Assembly: GCF_030815955.1 (NCBI RefSeq)
Contig: NZ_JAUSXK010000001.1
Span: 2,604,001-2,668,000, forward strand
Source: Microbacterium murale
Lineage (GTDB): Bacteria; Actinomycetota; Actinomycetes; Actinomycetales; Microbacteriaceae
DNA length: 64,000 bases
Direction: 5' to 3'
How positions within the stretch are numbered: the stretch's first letter is position 1; each line of letters starts with the position of its first letter. Of the stretch, positions 15,487-23,874 are shown in pieces. The position numbers were made by a program, and so were the translations under genes. The notes below the pieces were generated by a model, which was not told where the DNA came from, searched no databases, and saw nothing but the letters and a program-made list of their open reading frames with translations.

Positions 15487-16563
15487 ATGGCTGCATGGGT
15501 GCTGCACGTCGATATGGATCAGTTCATCGCCGCGGTGGAGGTACTGCGTCGTCCGGAACTCGCCGGTCTGCCGGTGATCGTCGGCGGGCGAGGCGACCCG
15601 ACGGAGCGCGCGGTGGTGTCGACGGCATCCTATGAGGCACGCGCGTTCGGCATCGGATCAGGGATGCCGTTGAAGATCGCCGCGCGCAAGGCACCGCCGG
15701 ATGCCGTGTTCCTCCCGGTCGACCACGCGGCGTACGAGCAGGCATCCGAGGACGTCATGACGGCCCTGCGTGCGCTTCCCGGCGTCGTGCTGGAGGTCAT
15801 TGGCTGGGACGAGTGCTTCCTCGGCATCGAGACCGACGATCCGGAGGCCACTGCCCGTGAAGCTCAGGCGGCCGTTCTCTCGGCCACGGACCTGCACTGC
15901 TCAGTCGGCATCGGGGACAACAAGATCCGTGCCAAGATCGCGACGGAGTTCGGCAAGCCTCGTGGGATCTTCCGGCTCACCGAGGCGAACTGGTTCGAGG
16001 TGATGGGGGAGAAGTCCACTCGCGACCTGTGGGGTGTCGGGCCGAAGGTGCACAAGCGCCTGGCTGCGCACGGGATCGGCACGGTGCGTGAGTTGGCCGA
16101 CTCCGATGCCGAGGAGCTCATCCGCGAGTTCGGCCCGAAGATGGGCGTCTGGTATCACGGTCTAGGCTCCGGTCTCGGGCCCAGTGTCGTCGATGACACG
16201 CCCTGGGTTGCGCGCAGCCATAGCCGGGAGACGACCTACCAGCAGAACCTCACGACGCCGTCCGAGGTGGAAGCGGCTGTGCGGGAACTCGCCGGTCATG
16301 CCTTCGACGATTGTGCGGCTGAGGGGCGACCGGTCATCCGCGTGCATCTGAAGGTGCGATACGCCCCGTTCGAGACGAAGACGTTCGGACGCAAGCTCCC
16401 GGAGCCGGCGACGGATCGGGAGGCGGTTATGGCTGCCGCCGCGGCGCTTGCAGCCACGCTCGATGCCGATCGCGAGGTGAGACTGCTGGGTGTCAGGGCC
16501 GAGATGGCGATGCCTGAGACCGGCGACGCGGTTGAACGGACGCCGGTCCGAGGGCGGATCTGA
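15487..16563 (+). CDS. dinB: Y-family DNA polymerase, DinB2-like
   Basis: 358 aa. A Y-family polymerase: metal-binding VDMDQF (Asp 9, Asp 11) and WDECFLG (Asp-Glu) in the palm, helix-hairpin-helix LWGVGPKVHKRLAAHGIGTVREL, and a little-finger domain to about 345. It performs translesion synthesis. Residue 14, normally the Tyr/Phe steric gate that excludes ribonucleotides, is Ile; mycobacterial DinB2 has Leu at this position and uses rNTPs readily. ATG 15487 (CAGACT 6 nt upstream) reproduces the DinB2 numbering; ATG 15448 is an alternative. No C-terminal clamp-binding motif is obvious. Confidence 0.9.
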   Translation: MAAWVLHVDMDQFIAAVEVLRRPELAGLPVIVGGRGDPTERAVVSTASYEARAFGIGSGMPLKIAARKAPPDAVFLPVDHAAYEQASEDVMTALRALPGVVLEVIGWDECFLGIETDDPEATAREAQAAVLSATDLHCSVGIGDNKIRAKIATEFGKPRGIFRLTEANWFEVMGEKSTRDLWGVGPKVHKRLAAHGIGTVRELADSDAEELIREFGPKMGVWYHGLGSGLGPSVVDDTPWVARSHSRETTYQQNLTTPSEVEAAVRELAGHAFDDCAAEGRPVIRVHLKVRYAPFETKTFGRKLPEPATDREAVMAAAAALAATLDADREVRLLGVRAEMAMPETGDAVERTPVRGRI

Positions 16564-16571
16564 GCGGACCC

Positions 16572-17510
16572 TTACGGGAACGACACTCCTGTCAGCTTCT
16601 CCGACACCTGCCACATCCGCTCTGCATCCTGTTCGCTGCGCAGACGCGAGTAGAGTTTCTGCTCGGCAGGGCCTCCACCGAGGTGGCCGATACCCCGCGG
16701 TCCGTACAGACGACCGGCGACGGCATCCGGAGAGGTCGATGCGTAGAGGGCGGGGAGCGCGGCCGTCTCCGGCGTGCCGGCGACGATCCCCCGTTTCGAG
16801 GCCCAGCGGATCACACGCACACCGAGGGTGTCCTCGGTGCGTCCGATCTCGTCGCGGGCCGAGAGCAGACTTGTGGGAGCGATGCCAGGATGCGACAGGT
16901 TGCTCGTGATGCCCCACCCGTGTGCCTGGCTGCGGCGTTCGAGTTCGAGTCCGAAGAGTCCGAAGGCGATCTTGGACTGACTGTACGCGCGCATGCCGTC
17001 GTACGAGCGCTCCCAGTTGACGTCGGCCCAGTTGATCGCGCCCTGGTTCGCGGCGATGCTGATCTGCGACGTCACGCGCGCTCGTCCGGCCCGCAGAAGC
17101 GGCAGAAGGTGGGAAGCGAGCGCGAAATGCCCGAGGTGATTGGTGCCGAACTGCAGTTCGAAGCCGTCACGCGTCGTCTGCCGCGTCGGCGGGGTCATGA
17201 CACCGGCGTTGTTGATGAGCAGATGGACCGGGCGTCCGTCGCGCGCCATGTCTTCGCCGAAGCGTGCGACGGATTCGAGCGATGAGAGATCCAGCGGCAG
17301 GATCGTGATCTGCGCGTCGGGCGCCTTCTCGAGGATGCCGGTGACCGCTGCCTCCGCCTTGCGCGTGTTGCGCACCGGGAGGACGAGTTCGGCCCCGGCC
17401 AGTGCGAGGCGGGTGACGATCCGCAACCCGATGCCGTCGCTCCCGCCCGTGACGACCGCGCGGCTTCCGGCGAGTGGGGAGATGGTGATGTCGATGTTTC
17501 TGCGTGCCAT
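16572..17510 (-). CDS. Short-chain dehydrogenase/reductase
   Basis: 312 aa. Classical/atypical SDR: Rossmann motif VTGGSDGIGLRI (TGxxxGIG), NNAG at LLINNAGVM, active-site region ending in YSQSK (Tyr-x3-Lys). The AINWADVNWERSYDGMRAYSQSKIAFGLF stretch and length place it with the retinol-dehydrogenase-like/WW-domain oxidoreductase branch. Substrate unknown. AAGGAG precedes the ATG. Divergent from the XRE regulator, which probably controls it. Confidence 0.9.
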   Translation of the reverse strand: MARRNIDITISPLAGSRAVVTGGSDGIGLRIVTRLALAGAELVLPVRNTRKAEAAVTGILEKAPDAQITILPLDLSSLESVARFGEDMARDGRPVHLLINNAGVMTPPTRQTTRDGFELQFGTNHLGHFALASHLLPLLRAGRARVTSQISIAANQGAINWADVNWERSYDGMRAYSQSKIAFGLFGLELERRSQAHGWGITSNLSHPGIAPTSLLSARDEIGRTEDTLGVRVIRWASKRGIVAGTPETAALPALYASTSPDAVAGRLYGPRGIGHLGGGPAEQKLYSRLRSEQDAERMWQVSEKLTGVSFP

Positions 17511-17630
17511 GTGGAATGCTCCTTCGTCGTGCTTCCACTCTCAGTGGCACGCGGATCCGCATCCAGGACTCATCGATCAGTGGATGCGGAGTCGCATGAG
17601 TGTCAGGATCGTTGAAGATCAACGGAGGAC

Positions 17631-18476
17631 ATGCACGTGATAGACAGAGCCGGTCTGGCTGAGTTCCTGCGTCGACGTCGTGACGTGCTGCAGCCGGAGG
17701 ACGTCGGTCTTCCGCGTGGACAGCGAAGACGCACCGACGGGCTACGAAGAGAGGAAGTGGCTGCGCTGTGCCATATGTCCTCCGATTACTACGCGCGGCT
17801 CGAACGGGGCACCGGACCGCTGCCGTCGGAGCAGATGATCGCCTCGATCGCGCAGGGCCTGCATCTCTCGACCGACGAACGCGACCACCTCTTCCGCCTC
17901 GCCGGCCATCGACCGCCGTCGCGTGGCGCGTCGAGCGATCACATCAGCCCCGGCATGCTGCGGATCTTCGACCGGCTGCAGGACACCCCTGCCGAGATCG
18001 TGACCGAGCTGGGTGAGACGCTGCGCCAGACGCCTCTCGGCGTCGCGCTCACCGGAGACCTGGCCCACCTGTCCGGGCCTCAGCGCAGCATCGGATTCCG
18101 GTGGTTCACCGACCCTCGGTCGCGGGAGCTCTACGATCCGGCCGAGCACGAGTTCCTCGCGCGCCTGTGGGCATCGGGTCTGCGCCAGGTCGCGTCGGTG
18201 CGCGGTCCCGAATCGCGCGCGGCGCATCTCGCAGGCCTCCTCCTCGAGAGCAGCGAAGAGTTCCGATCGGTCTGGGATCGGCAGGAGATCGGCGTGCGCC
18301 CCAAGGAGACGAAGCGCTTCATCCATCCGGAAGTGGGCCCGCTCGACCTCGCCTGCCAGAACCTGATCGATCCGGCGAGTTCCCACGCTCTGCTGGTCTA
18401 CACGGCGTCCCCTGGGACGGACAGCTACGAGAAGCTGAGGCTGCTCGCAGTGCTGGCGCCGAGTTCCGTGCGCTGA
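17631..18476 (+). CDS. XRE-family regulator with MmyB-like ligand domain
   Basis: 281 aa. N-terminal helix-turn-helix with the family hallmark RRTDGLRREEVAALCHMSSDYYARLERG, followed by a MmyB-like ligand-binding (PAS-like) domain (about 105-275, FRWFTDPRSRELYDPAEHEFLARLW). Regulators of this type often repress a divergent SDR gene, as here. GGAGG (17624-17628) is 2 nt from ATG 17631 but 8 nt from in-frame GTG 17637, so the true start may be GTG 17637. Confidence 0.9.
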   Translation: MHVIDRAGLAEFLRRRRDVLQPEDVGLPRGQRRRTDGLRREEVAALCHMSSDYYARLERGTGPLPSEQMIASIAQGLHLSTDERDHLFRLAGHRPPSRGASSDHISPGMLRIFDRLQDTPAEIVTELGETLRQTPLGVALTGDLAHLSGPQRSIGFRWFTDPRSRELYDPAEHEFLARLWASGLRQVASVRGPESRAAHLAGLLLESSEEFRSVWDRQEIGVRPKETKRFIHPEVGPLDLACQNLIDPASSHALLVYTASPGTDSYEKLRLLAVLAPSSVR

Positions 18477-18570
18477 CGGAGAGATGTGCCCATTCGCCCA
18501 TCGAGTGCGTCTGTGTAGCATCGACAGGAACCCGTGCCACTGTGCGCGGGTTCCGCGGAGGAGGAGGACG

Positions 18571-19455
18571 ATGACGCTGCCCCAGCCCTCCGACGACGCC
18601 TGGGTCGATCCGCGCATTCCTGCGCCACCGGTCGCCGACGCGCCATCGATCGCCGTCGCCCCTCGTGACTCGCGCAACGGCCTGGTGCTGGCCCTCGCCA
18701 TCGTGTGCGCGGTGCTTCTGATCACCACCATCGGCTTCGGTGGAGTCGCCGCATGGCTCTGGTTCGATCGATCGGCCGTCGCCGCGCCGCAGCCGCCCCC
18801 CACTCCCACGTCCACCTCGGCAACCGCCGCCGACGAGCCGCAGATCGTGCAGGGCATCGAGGTCTCCACGGTGTCCGACCTCGTATTCGGATCCTTCGCG
18901 ATGTCGAAGATCACGCCGGATGACTACGTCGGCCTCTACGCGACCGTGACCAACGAGGATCCGGAGCGGGCCGCTGAGCTCTACTTCGACGTCACGGCCT
19001 ATGCGGAAGATGGCAGCATCCTGGACCGAGGGCCGACGAGTGTGTACATCCTGCCCGGTCAGGTGTCGATGTTCCAGGGTGTGTTCTCCTCCGACATCAC
19101 CGATGCGGTCTCGATAAGGGTCGAGCAGACCATGGGCGAGTTCGCGGAGCCGATCATGACGGGAGAGGTCACGACCGACAAGATGCTCGGCGGGGAAGGC
19201 TACGTGGAAGCCACACTCGTCTCGACGTTGAGTCAGGTGCCCGAGTACCCGGATGTCTACATCGCGGGCTACGTCGACGGCAAGCTGTTCGGGGTCTGTT
19301 CCGACATGCCCGACATCCCCTCGAATGCGGGCTTCACGTCCGGTTGCTACCTGGAGGCTGTGTCGGCCGATTCTCAGGCCGAGTTCGCGGAGTTCACCGA
19401 GTTCCCGAAGGACGCAGAGTTCGAGGCGTACCTCGCTCTTGACCTCCCCTGGTGA
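18571..19455 (+). CDS. Single-pass membrane protein, unknown function
   Basis: 294 aa. A 45-residue cytoplasmic Pro/Asp-rich N-terminus, one membrane segment (about 46-68, GLVLALAIVCAVLLITTIGFGG), a short PPPTPTSTSATAA linker and an extracellular domain. The latter has the look of a FxLYD-like beta-sandwich (YVGLYATVTNEDPERAAELYFDVTAYAEDGSILDRG). No catalytic residues are recognised. The start follows GGAGGAGGAGGA; the frame is open 29 codons further upstream but without a ribosome binding site. Convergent with the transglycosylase gene 39 nt away. Confidence 0.8.
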   Translation: MTLPQPSDDAWVDPRIPAPPVADAPSIAVAPRDSRNGLVLALAIVCAVLLITTIGFGGVAAWLWFDRSAVAAPQPPPTPTSTSATAADEPQIVQGIEVSTVSDLVFGSFAMSKITPDDYVGLYATVTNEDPERAAELYFDVTAYAEDGSILDRGPTSVYILPGQVSMFQGVFSSDITDAVSIRVEQTMGEFAEPIMTGEVTTDKMLGGEGYVEATLVSTLSQVPEYPDVYIAGYVDGKLFGVCSDMPDIPSNAGFTSGCYLEAVSADSQAEFAEFTEFPKDAEFEAYLALDLPW

Positions 19456-19494
19456 CCGCCGAGTCGGCGGCCACCCGAGAAGTGCTGTCGCAGG

Positions 19495-20307
19495 TCAGTA
19501 CCAGTTCATCGCCTGCGAGTGACCCCACGCCGAGCAGGGGCTGCCGTACGCGCGCTGGATGTAGTCCAGGCCCCAACGGATCTGCGTGGTCGCGTTGGTC
19601 GCCCAGTCGGCGCCGAAACTGGCCATCTTGTCTCCAGGGAGTGACTGAGGGATGCCGGTGGCACCGCCGTCCTCGTTGTAGGCCTCGTAGTTCCAGCCCG
19701 ATTCCTTCTCCCACAGCGAGTTGAGGCATTCGAATTCACCGCTGCCCCAGCCGTACTGGTCAGCGGCGATGGCTGCGGCGGTCGCCTTGGCGCCGTCGGG
19801 AGTGTTCGCGTTCGCGAGGGCAGCAGCTGCGGCTTCCGCAGCCGCAGCCTGCTGGGCAGCTTCGGCTGCGGCTGCTGCCGCTGCCTGACGTTCGCGCAGG
19901 GCAGCCGTCTGTGTGGTGACGGAAGCGATCTCGGCGCCTGCCTTGACTCGCACGATGGGCAGCTCCAATGAGGTGAGGGAGTCGACGTCATCGAGATCAG
20001 CCATGGCCTCGAGGAGGCCGGATGTGTCGACCGCGGTACTCGCCTCGCCGAGGTCGAGGCCGCTGCTCTCCGCCGCGGAGACAGCAGATGCGGCGTCCGT
20101 CAGCGCCGTGCGCCCGGCGACGACGGCCTCGGATGCTGCGGCCGCCTCGATGGCCGACGCCTTTGCATCGACGACGGACGACTGTGCGGTCATGGCCGCG
20201 ACGGCCGGGGCGGCCACCGCGATTCCGGTGGCGACGAGAACACCGATGGCGAGCGTGATACCGACTTTGCGTCGACGGGCAGGGGAGTGCAACTGGTTCT
20301 TGAGCAT
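19495..20307 (-). CDS. Secreted transglycosylase-like protein
   Basis: 270 aa. Basic N-terminus and hydrophobic signal segment (about 15-38, VGITLAIGVLVATGIAVAAPAVAA), then an Ala-rich helical region (about 40-180) that may form a coiled coil. A C-terminal lysozyme-like domain follows (about 190-270): CLNSLWEKESGWNYEAYNED with the likely catalytic Glu in the WEKESGW motif, and IPQSLPGDKMASFGADW. Such proteins cleave peptidoglycan glycan strands; aggregation-promoting/Rpf-related domains look alike. ATG 20307 is chosen because the longer start adds unlike residues. The 148-nt leader holds no riboswitch I can recognise. Confidence 0.85.
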   Translation of the reverse strand: MLKNQLHSPARRRKVGITLAIGVLVATGIAVAAPAVAAMTAQSSVVDAKASAIEAAAASEAVVAGRTALTDAASAVSAAESSGLDLGEASTAVDTSGLLEAMADLDDVDSLTSLELPIVRVKAGAEIASVTTQTAALRERQAAAAAAAEAAQQAAAAEAAAAALANANTPDGAKATAAAIAADQYGWGSGEFECLNSLWEKESGWNYEAYNEDGGATGIPQSLPGDKMASFGADWATNATTQIRWGLDYIQRAYGSPCSAWGHSQAMNWY

Positions 20308-20455
20308 GACGAACGTAACGGTCCTTAGGGTATCTGCGCCGTTTCGGGACAGCGCGCGCACCTCGGGTCAGGCACGCAAAGTAACGATTGTGCATCACTA
20401 CTTCTGTGCGGAACCTCCGCGTAGCCTGAATGCCAGGTGTGAGCCCTGGCCGGTG

Positions 20456-21349
20456 TCAGCGGGTCGCGGCTGCGTTCCGACCTGCAGTTCGCCGCTGCCT
20501 CGTCGCCTCGTAGAGGATCGCGGCGGTCGCGTTCGCGGCGTTCAATGAGGTCGCGTGACCCGTCATCGGGATGCGGGTCAGCACGTCGCATGCGTCCTTC
20601 CATGCCGCCGACATGCCGGAGTGCTCGTTGCCGGTCACAAGCAGCGTCGGCTTCGTGAGGTCGACATCCCACACGTCGTGCGTACCGTCCTCATCCGTTC
20701 CCACGATCTGAATGTCGACGCCGTCGGCGCGCAACTGCTCGATCCATTCGAGAGCGGGGCGGATGCTGGGCAGTCGAACCGTCGGCGTCATGATCGCCGA
20801 GCCCGTCGAGGCGCGCAGCGCCCTCGGGTCGTAGGGGTCGGCGGCGTGCCCGGTCACGATGACGCCGTGTCCGCCGAGAGCATCGACCGAACGCACGATC
20901 GAACCGATGTTGCCGGGAGAAGCGGGGCGATCGAGGGCGACGTAGAGTGCATCGGCCGGTGTCGGGATCCGGGAGAGGTCGTCTGCGGGAATCGCCACGA
21001 TCAGCAGCAGCTCCGGTGCCTCCTCCTCGTCTTTCTCACCGAGCTCAGCCATGAGGTCCGGTGCGACGAGCCATGAGGTCGCACCGGCGGACTCCACGGT
21101 TGCGATGGTCTCGGAAGCCCACCGAGAGCGACCGTTCACGTGCGTGATCAGCACTGCCCGTACCTCGAGGTCGGACTCCAGGACGAGGTTGATGGGGCGT
21201 ACGCCCTGCACGATCATCTCGCCGGCGCGATTGCGTTTCGTGCGATTGCCGAGAAGGGTCTCCCAGTACTGGAACGTCGCGTTGCGCGTGGAGACCGCCT
21301 TGGTGTTCGAGACCGGCTTGGTGCGGTGCTGGCGGGGTTCCGAAGGCAT
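20456..21349 (-). CDS. TrmH-family (SPOUT) RNA 2'-O-methyltransferase
   Basis: 297 aa. The C-terminal SPOUT domain (about 135-290) has the three TrmH motifs: DRPASPGNIGSIVRSVDALG, VTGNEHSGMS (GxE) and IPMTGHATSLNAANATAAIL (knotted SAM site). The N-terminal part may bind RNA. It methylates a ribose in tRNA or rRNA; which one is unclear. ATG 21349 has TACGCT 7 nt upstream, so the longer start at 21394 is rejected. Divergent from the PadR operon. Confidence 0.9.
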   Translation of the reverse strand: MPSEPRQHRTKPVSNTKAVSTRNATFQYWETLLGNRTKRNRAGEMIVQGVRPINLVLESDLEVRAVLITHVNGRSRWASETIATVESAGATSWLVAPDLMAELGEKDEEEAPELLLIVAIPADDLSRIPTPADALYVALDRPASPGNIGSIVRSVDALGGHGVIVTGHAADPYDPRALRASTGSAIMTPTVRLPSIRPALEWIEQLRADGVDIQIVGTDEDGTHDVWDVDLTKPTLLVTGNEHSGMSAAWKDACDVLTRIPMTGHATSLNAANATAAILYEATRQRRTAGRNAAATR

Positions 21350-21394
21350 GGAGACGAGCGTACCCGGAGGCGTGCGAAAAAAATCAGTACTCAC

Positions 21395-21445
21395 TGTTGC
21401 TAACTACCGGTACTTAGTGTTACCGTCTACTGGTAGTCAACAACA
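21395..21445. promoter_or_regulatory. PadR-type operator pair
   Basis: TGTTGCTAACTACCGGTA (21395-21412) and TACTGGTAGTCAACAACA (21428-21445) are inverted copies matching at 15 of 18 positions, centres about 33 nt apart. The left copy is itself near-palindromic around TACCGGTA. The pair ends 25 nt before the PadR start and very likely is its autoregulatory site. Confidence 0.7.
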
Positions 21446-21470
21446 CTGAGTAGATGAAGGAAGTGATCCG

Positions 21471-21830
21471 ATGGGCAACCAGATGACCGAGATGCTCAAG
21501 GGCACGCTCGAGGGCATCGTTCTCGCGATCCTGTCCGTCCAGCCGGCGTACGGGTACGAGATCACGGCGCGGCTGCGCGACGAGGGCTTCGCCGAGATCG
21601 CTGAGGGCACCGTGTACGCACTGCTCGTCAGAATCGAGCAGAGAGGCCTCGTGGACGTGGAGAAAGTCCCGTCCGAGAAGGGGCCGCCGCGCAAGGTCTA
21701 CTCCATCAACCCGCAGGGACGGGAACAGCTCGTCGAGTTCTGGGGGACGTGGAGTTTCCTCGTGGAACGCATCGAACACCTACGACACACCGACAACATC
21801 ACCGACAGCACGACCACCGAAGGGAACTGA
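21471..21830 (+). CDS. PadR-family regulator
   Basis: 119 aa. PadR winged helix: MLKGTLEGIVLAILSVQPAYGYEITARLRDEGFAEIAEGTVYALLVRIEQRGLVDVE, followed by PPRKVYSINPQGREQLVEFW and a short dimerisation helix. AAGGAAG precedes the ATG. First gene of an operon with a DUF1048 protein and an ABC exporter; PadR of this kind represses the exporter until a drug or other ligand binds. Confidence 0.93.
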   Translation: MGNQMTEMLKGTLEGIVLAILSVQPAYGYEITARLRDEGFAEIAEGTVYALLVRIEQRGLVDVEKVPSEKGPPRKVYSINPQGREQLVEFWGTWSFLVERIEHLRHTDNITDSTTTEGN

Positions 21831-21832
21831 GC

Positions 21833-22204
21833 ATGGCAAGCAAGTGGATCGAAGCGGTCACCGGATCGCTCGAGCAGAAGAAGCAGTACAAGCATGACAA
21901 GGCCCGCATGGAGGCTCTCTCCGAGCCTTACCGCACCGTCGCAACAGCGATGCACCGGTACTTCATGTACTACGGCGGCATCACCAACGGCGACACCATC
22001 ACCCAGATGTTCACGGATCTTGTCGACCTGTGGGAGAGGGCAGCCGTCGACGGCACCCCGGTGCGGGACATCGTCGGCGACGACCCGGTGGACTTCACCG
22101 AGACGTTCGCAAAGTCCTACCAGGGCAAGGAATGGATCGACAAGGAACGCGCCCGCCTCACCAAGGCGATCGACGGTGCAATCGGAAAGGAGACCCGCTC
22201 ATGA
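21833..22204 (+). CDS. DUF1048 protein
   Basis: 123 aa, soluble, helical and charged, with the DUF1048 pattern KWIEAVTGSLEQKKQYKHDKARMEALSEPYRTVATAMHRYFMYYGG. DUF1048 proteins are typically encoded between a PadR regulator and an ABC exporter, as here; their role is unknown, perhaps an accessory or sensing subunit. The ATG lies 2 nt after the padR stop and the gene overlaps the ATPase gene by 4 nt. Confidence 0.9.
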   Translation: MASKWIEAVTGSLEQKKQYKHDKARMEALSEPYRTVATAMHRYFMYYGGITNGDTITQMFTDLVDLWERAAVDGTPVRDIVGDDPVDFTETFAKSYQGKEWIDKERARLTKAIDGAIGKETRS

Positions 22205-22992
22205 CCACCGCAGCCATCCAGGTGCGCGGCATCCGGAAATCGTTCAAGGACCTCGAGGTGCTGCGCGGCGTCGACTTCGACGTTCAGGCAGGGAGCATCT
22301 TCGCGCTTCTCGGCTCGAACGGCGCAGGCAAGACCACGGTCGTGCGGATCCTGTCGACACTGCTCAAGGCCGACGGCGGCAATGCCACCGTTCAGGGCTT
22401 CGACGTTGCGAAGGCGCCGAACGAAGTGCGCCAGTCGATCAGTCTGACCGGTCAGTTCGCCGCAGTGGACGAGGTGCTCTCAGGACGGGAGAACCTCATC
22501 CTCGTCGCGAAGCTGCGTCATCTGAAGAACCCGGGTGAGATCGCGGACGAATTGCTCGCTCGCTTCTCGCTCACGGATGCCGGCGCCCGCAGGGCGGCGA
22601 CGTACTCGGGTGGGATGCGTCGCCGGCTCGACATCGCGATGAGCCTGATCGGCAATCCGCCGGTGATCTTCCTCGACGAGCCCACCACGGGTCTTGACCC
22701 GCAGGCGCGGATCGAGGTCTGGCAGACCATCAAGGAACTGGCGAAGAACGGCACCACCGTGCTTCTCACCACGCAGTACCTCGATGAGGCGGAGCAGCTT
22801 GCCGACCGGATCGCGATCCTGCACAAGGGCACCATCATCCAGAACGGCACGCTCGCCGAGCTCAAGGCGCTTCTCCCATCGGCGAAGGTCGAGTACGTCG
22901 AGAAGCAGCCGTCACTCGAGGACGTCTTCCTCGCCCTCGTCGGCGAGACGGGCGAGACCGAAACCGCGGCACCCACAGGAAAGGACCTCTGA
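22201..22992 (+). CDS. ABC exporter ATP-binding subunit (DrrA-like)
   Basis: 263 aa. Walker A GSNGAGKTT at about 37-45, Q-loop in SLTGQFAAV, signature YSGGMRRRLDIAMSL, Walker B VIFLDEPTTGLDP and the switch His replaced by Gln in LLTTQYLDEAE, the substitution usual in the DrrA/daunorubicin-resistance branch. It powers the permease encoded next. Start overlaps the DUF1048 stop (ATGA). Confidence 0.94.
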   Translation: MTTAAIQVRGIRKSFKDLEVLRGVDFDVQAGSIFALLGSNGAGKTTVVRILSTLLKADGGNATVQGFDVAKAPNEVRQSISLTGQFAAVDEVLSGRENLILVAKLRHLKNPGEIADELLARFSLTDAGARRAATYSGGMRRRLDIAMSLIGNPPVIFLDEPTTGLDPQARIEVWQTIKELAKNGTTVLLTTQYLDEAEQLADRIAILHKGTIIQNGTLAELKALLPSAKVEYVEKQPSLEDVFLALVGETGETETAAPTGKDL

Positions 22993-22993
22993 C

Positions 22994-23758
22994 ATGACTT
23001 CCCACGTTCTCAGCGACACCCGCGTCCTCACGGGCCGGTCGCTGACCCACATCCTCCGCAGCCCGGACACCATCATCACCACGGCGGTCACACCGATCGC
23101 GCTGATGCTGCTGTTCGTCTACGTTCTGGGCGGCGCGATCAACACCGGTTCCGACGAGTCATACATCAACTACATGCTCCCCGGCATTCTGCTGATCACG
23201 ATCGCATCCGGCATCGCATACACCGCCTACCGGCTGTTCCTGGATATGCAGGGCGGCATCTTCGAGCGCTTCCAGTCCATGCCGATCGCTCGGTCGAGCG
23301 TGCTCTGGGCGCACGTGCTCACCTCGTTGGTGTCGAACATGATCTCGGTCGCGATCGTCATCGGGGTGGCGTTGCTCATGGGGTTCCGCACCGGAGCATC
23401 CTTCGGTGCCTGGCTTGCTGTCGTCGGCATCCTGATCCTGTTCACCCTCGCCCTCACCTGGCTTGCGGTGATCGCAGGTCTCTCGGCGAAGACCGTCGAT
23501 GGAGCGAGTGCATTCAGCTACCCGCTGATCTTCCTCCCGTTCATCAGCTCGGCGTTCGTGCCGACCACCTCGATGCCCGGCCCGGTTGCCTGGTTCGCCG
23601 AGCACCAGCCGGTGACCTCGATCGTCAACAGCATCCGCTCGCTGTTCGCCGAGCAGCCTGTGGGCTCGGAGATCTGGGTCGCACTCGCATGGCTCGTCGG
23701 CATCCTGGTGGTTGCCTATGGCTTCGCGATCGCCATCTACCGCAAGAAGATCAGCTGA
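22994..23758 (+). CDS. ABC exporter permease (DrrB/ABC-2 type)
   Basis: 254 aa, six membrane segments of the ABC-2 type (TIITTAVTPIALMLLFVYVLGGA, YINYMLPGILLITIASGIAYTAYRLFLDMQGGIFERFQSMP). Partner of the upstream ATPase, probably exporting hydrophobic compounds. The FERFQSMPIARS stretch after the second helix is typical. Last gene of the PadR operon, followed by a 20-bp inverted repeat. Confidence 0.93.
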   Translation: MTSHVLSDTRVLTGRSLTHILRSPDTIITTAVTPIALMLLFVYVLGGAINTGSDESYINYMLPGILLITIASGIAYTAYRLFLDMQGGIFERFQSMPIARSSVLWAHVLTSLVSNMISVAIVIGVALLMGFRTGASFGAWLAVVGILILFTLALTWLAVIAGLSAKTVDGASAFSYPLIFLPFISSAFVPTTSMPGPVAWFAEHQPVTSIVNSIRSLFAEQPVGSEIWVALAWLVGILVVAYGFAIAIYRKKIS

Positions 23759-23774
23759 TCGTTCACGGCGAGAG

Positions 23775-23835
23775 CCGAAAGGGCAGTTCGGTGCGGCCGT
23801 CGGATTCCGACGACTGCACCGAACTGCCCTTTCGG
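23775..23835. terminator. Bidirectional terminator-like 20-bp inverted repeat
   Basis: CCGAAAGGGCAGTTCGGTGC (23775-23794) is exactly complementary to 23816-23835, a perfect 20-bp stem; the 21-nt loop holds a smaller hairpin (GTCGG-ATT-CCGAC). It lies between two convergent genes. There is no U-tract on either side, so a factor-independent terminator is not certain. Confidence 0.6.
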
Positions 23836-23874
23836 TGCGCTGGTTACGAATCGCGTACGCGATCGGCGCGAAGA

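Noticed and set aside
20308..20455. Possible ydaO (cyclic di-AMP) riboswitch before the secreted transglycosylase
   Set aside because: Such genes often carry one in actinobacteria, but the expected conserved core and pseudoknot elements are not found here.
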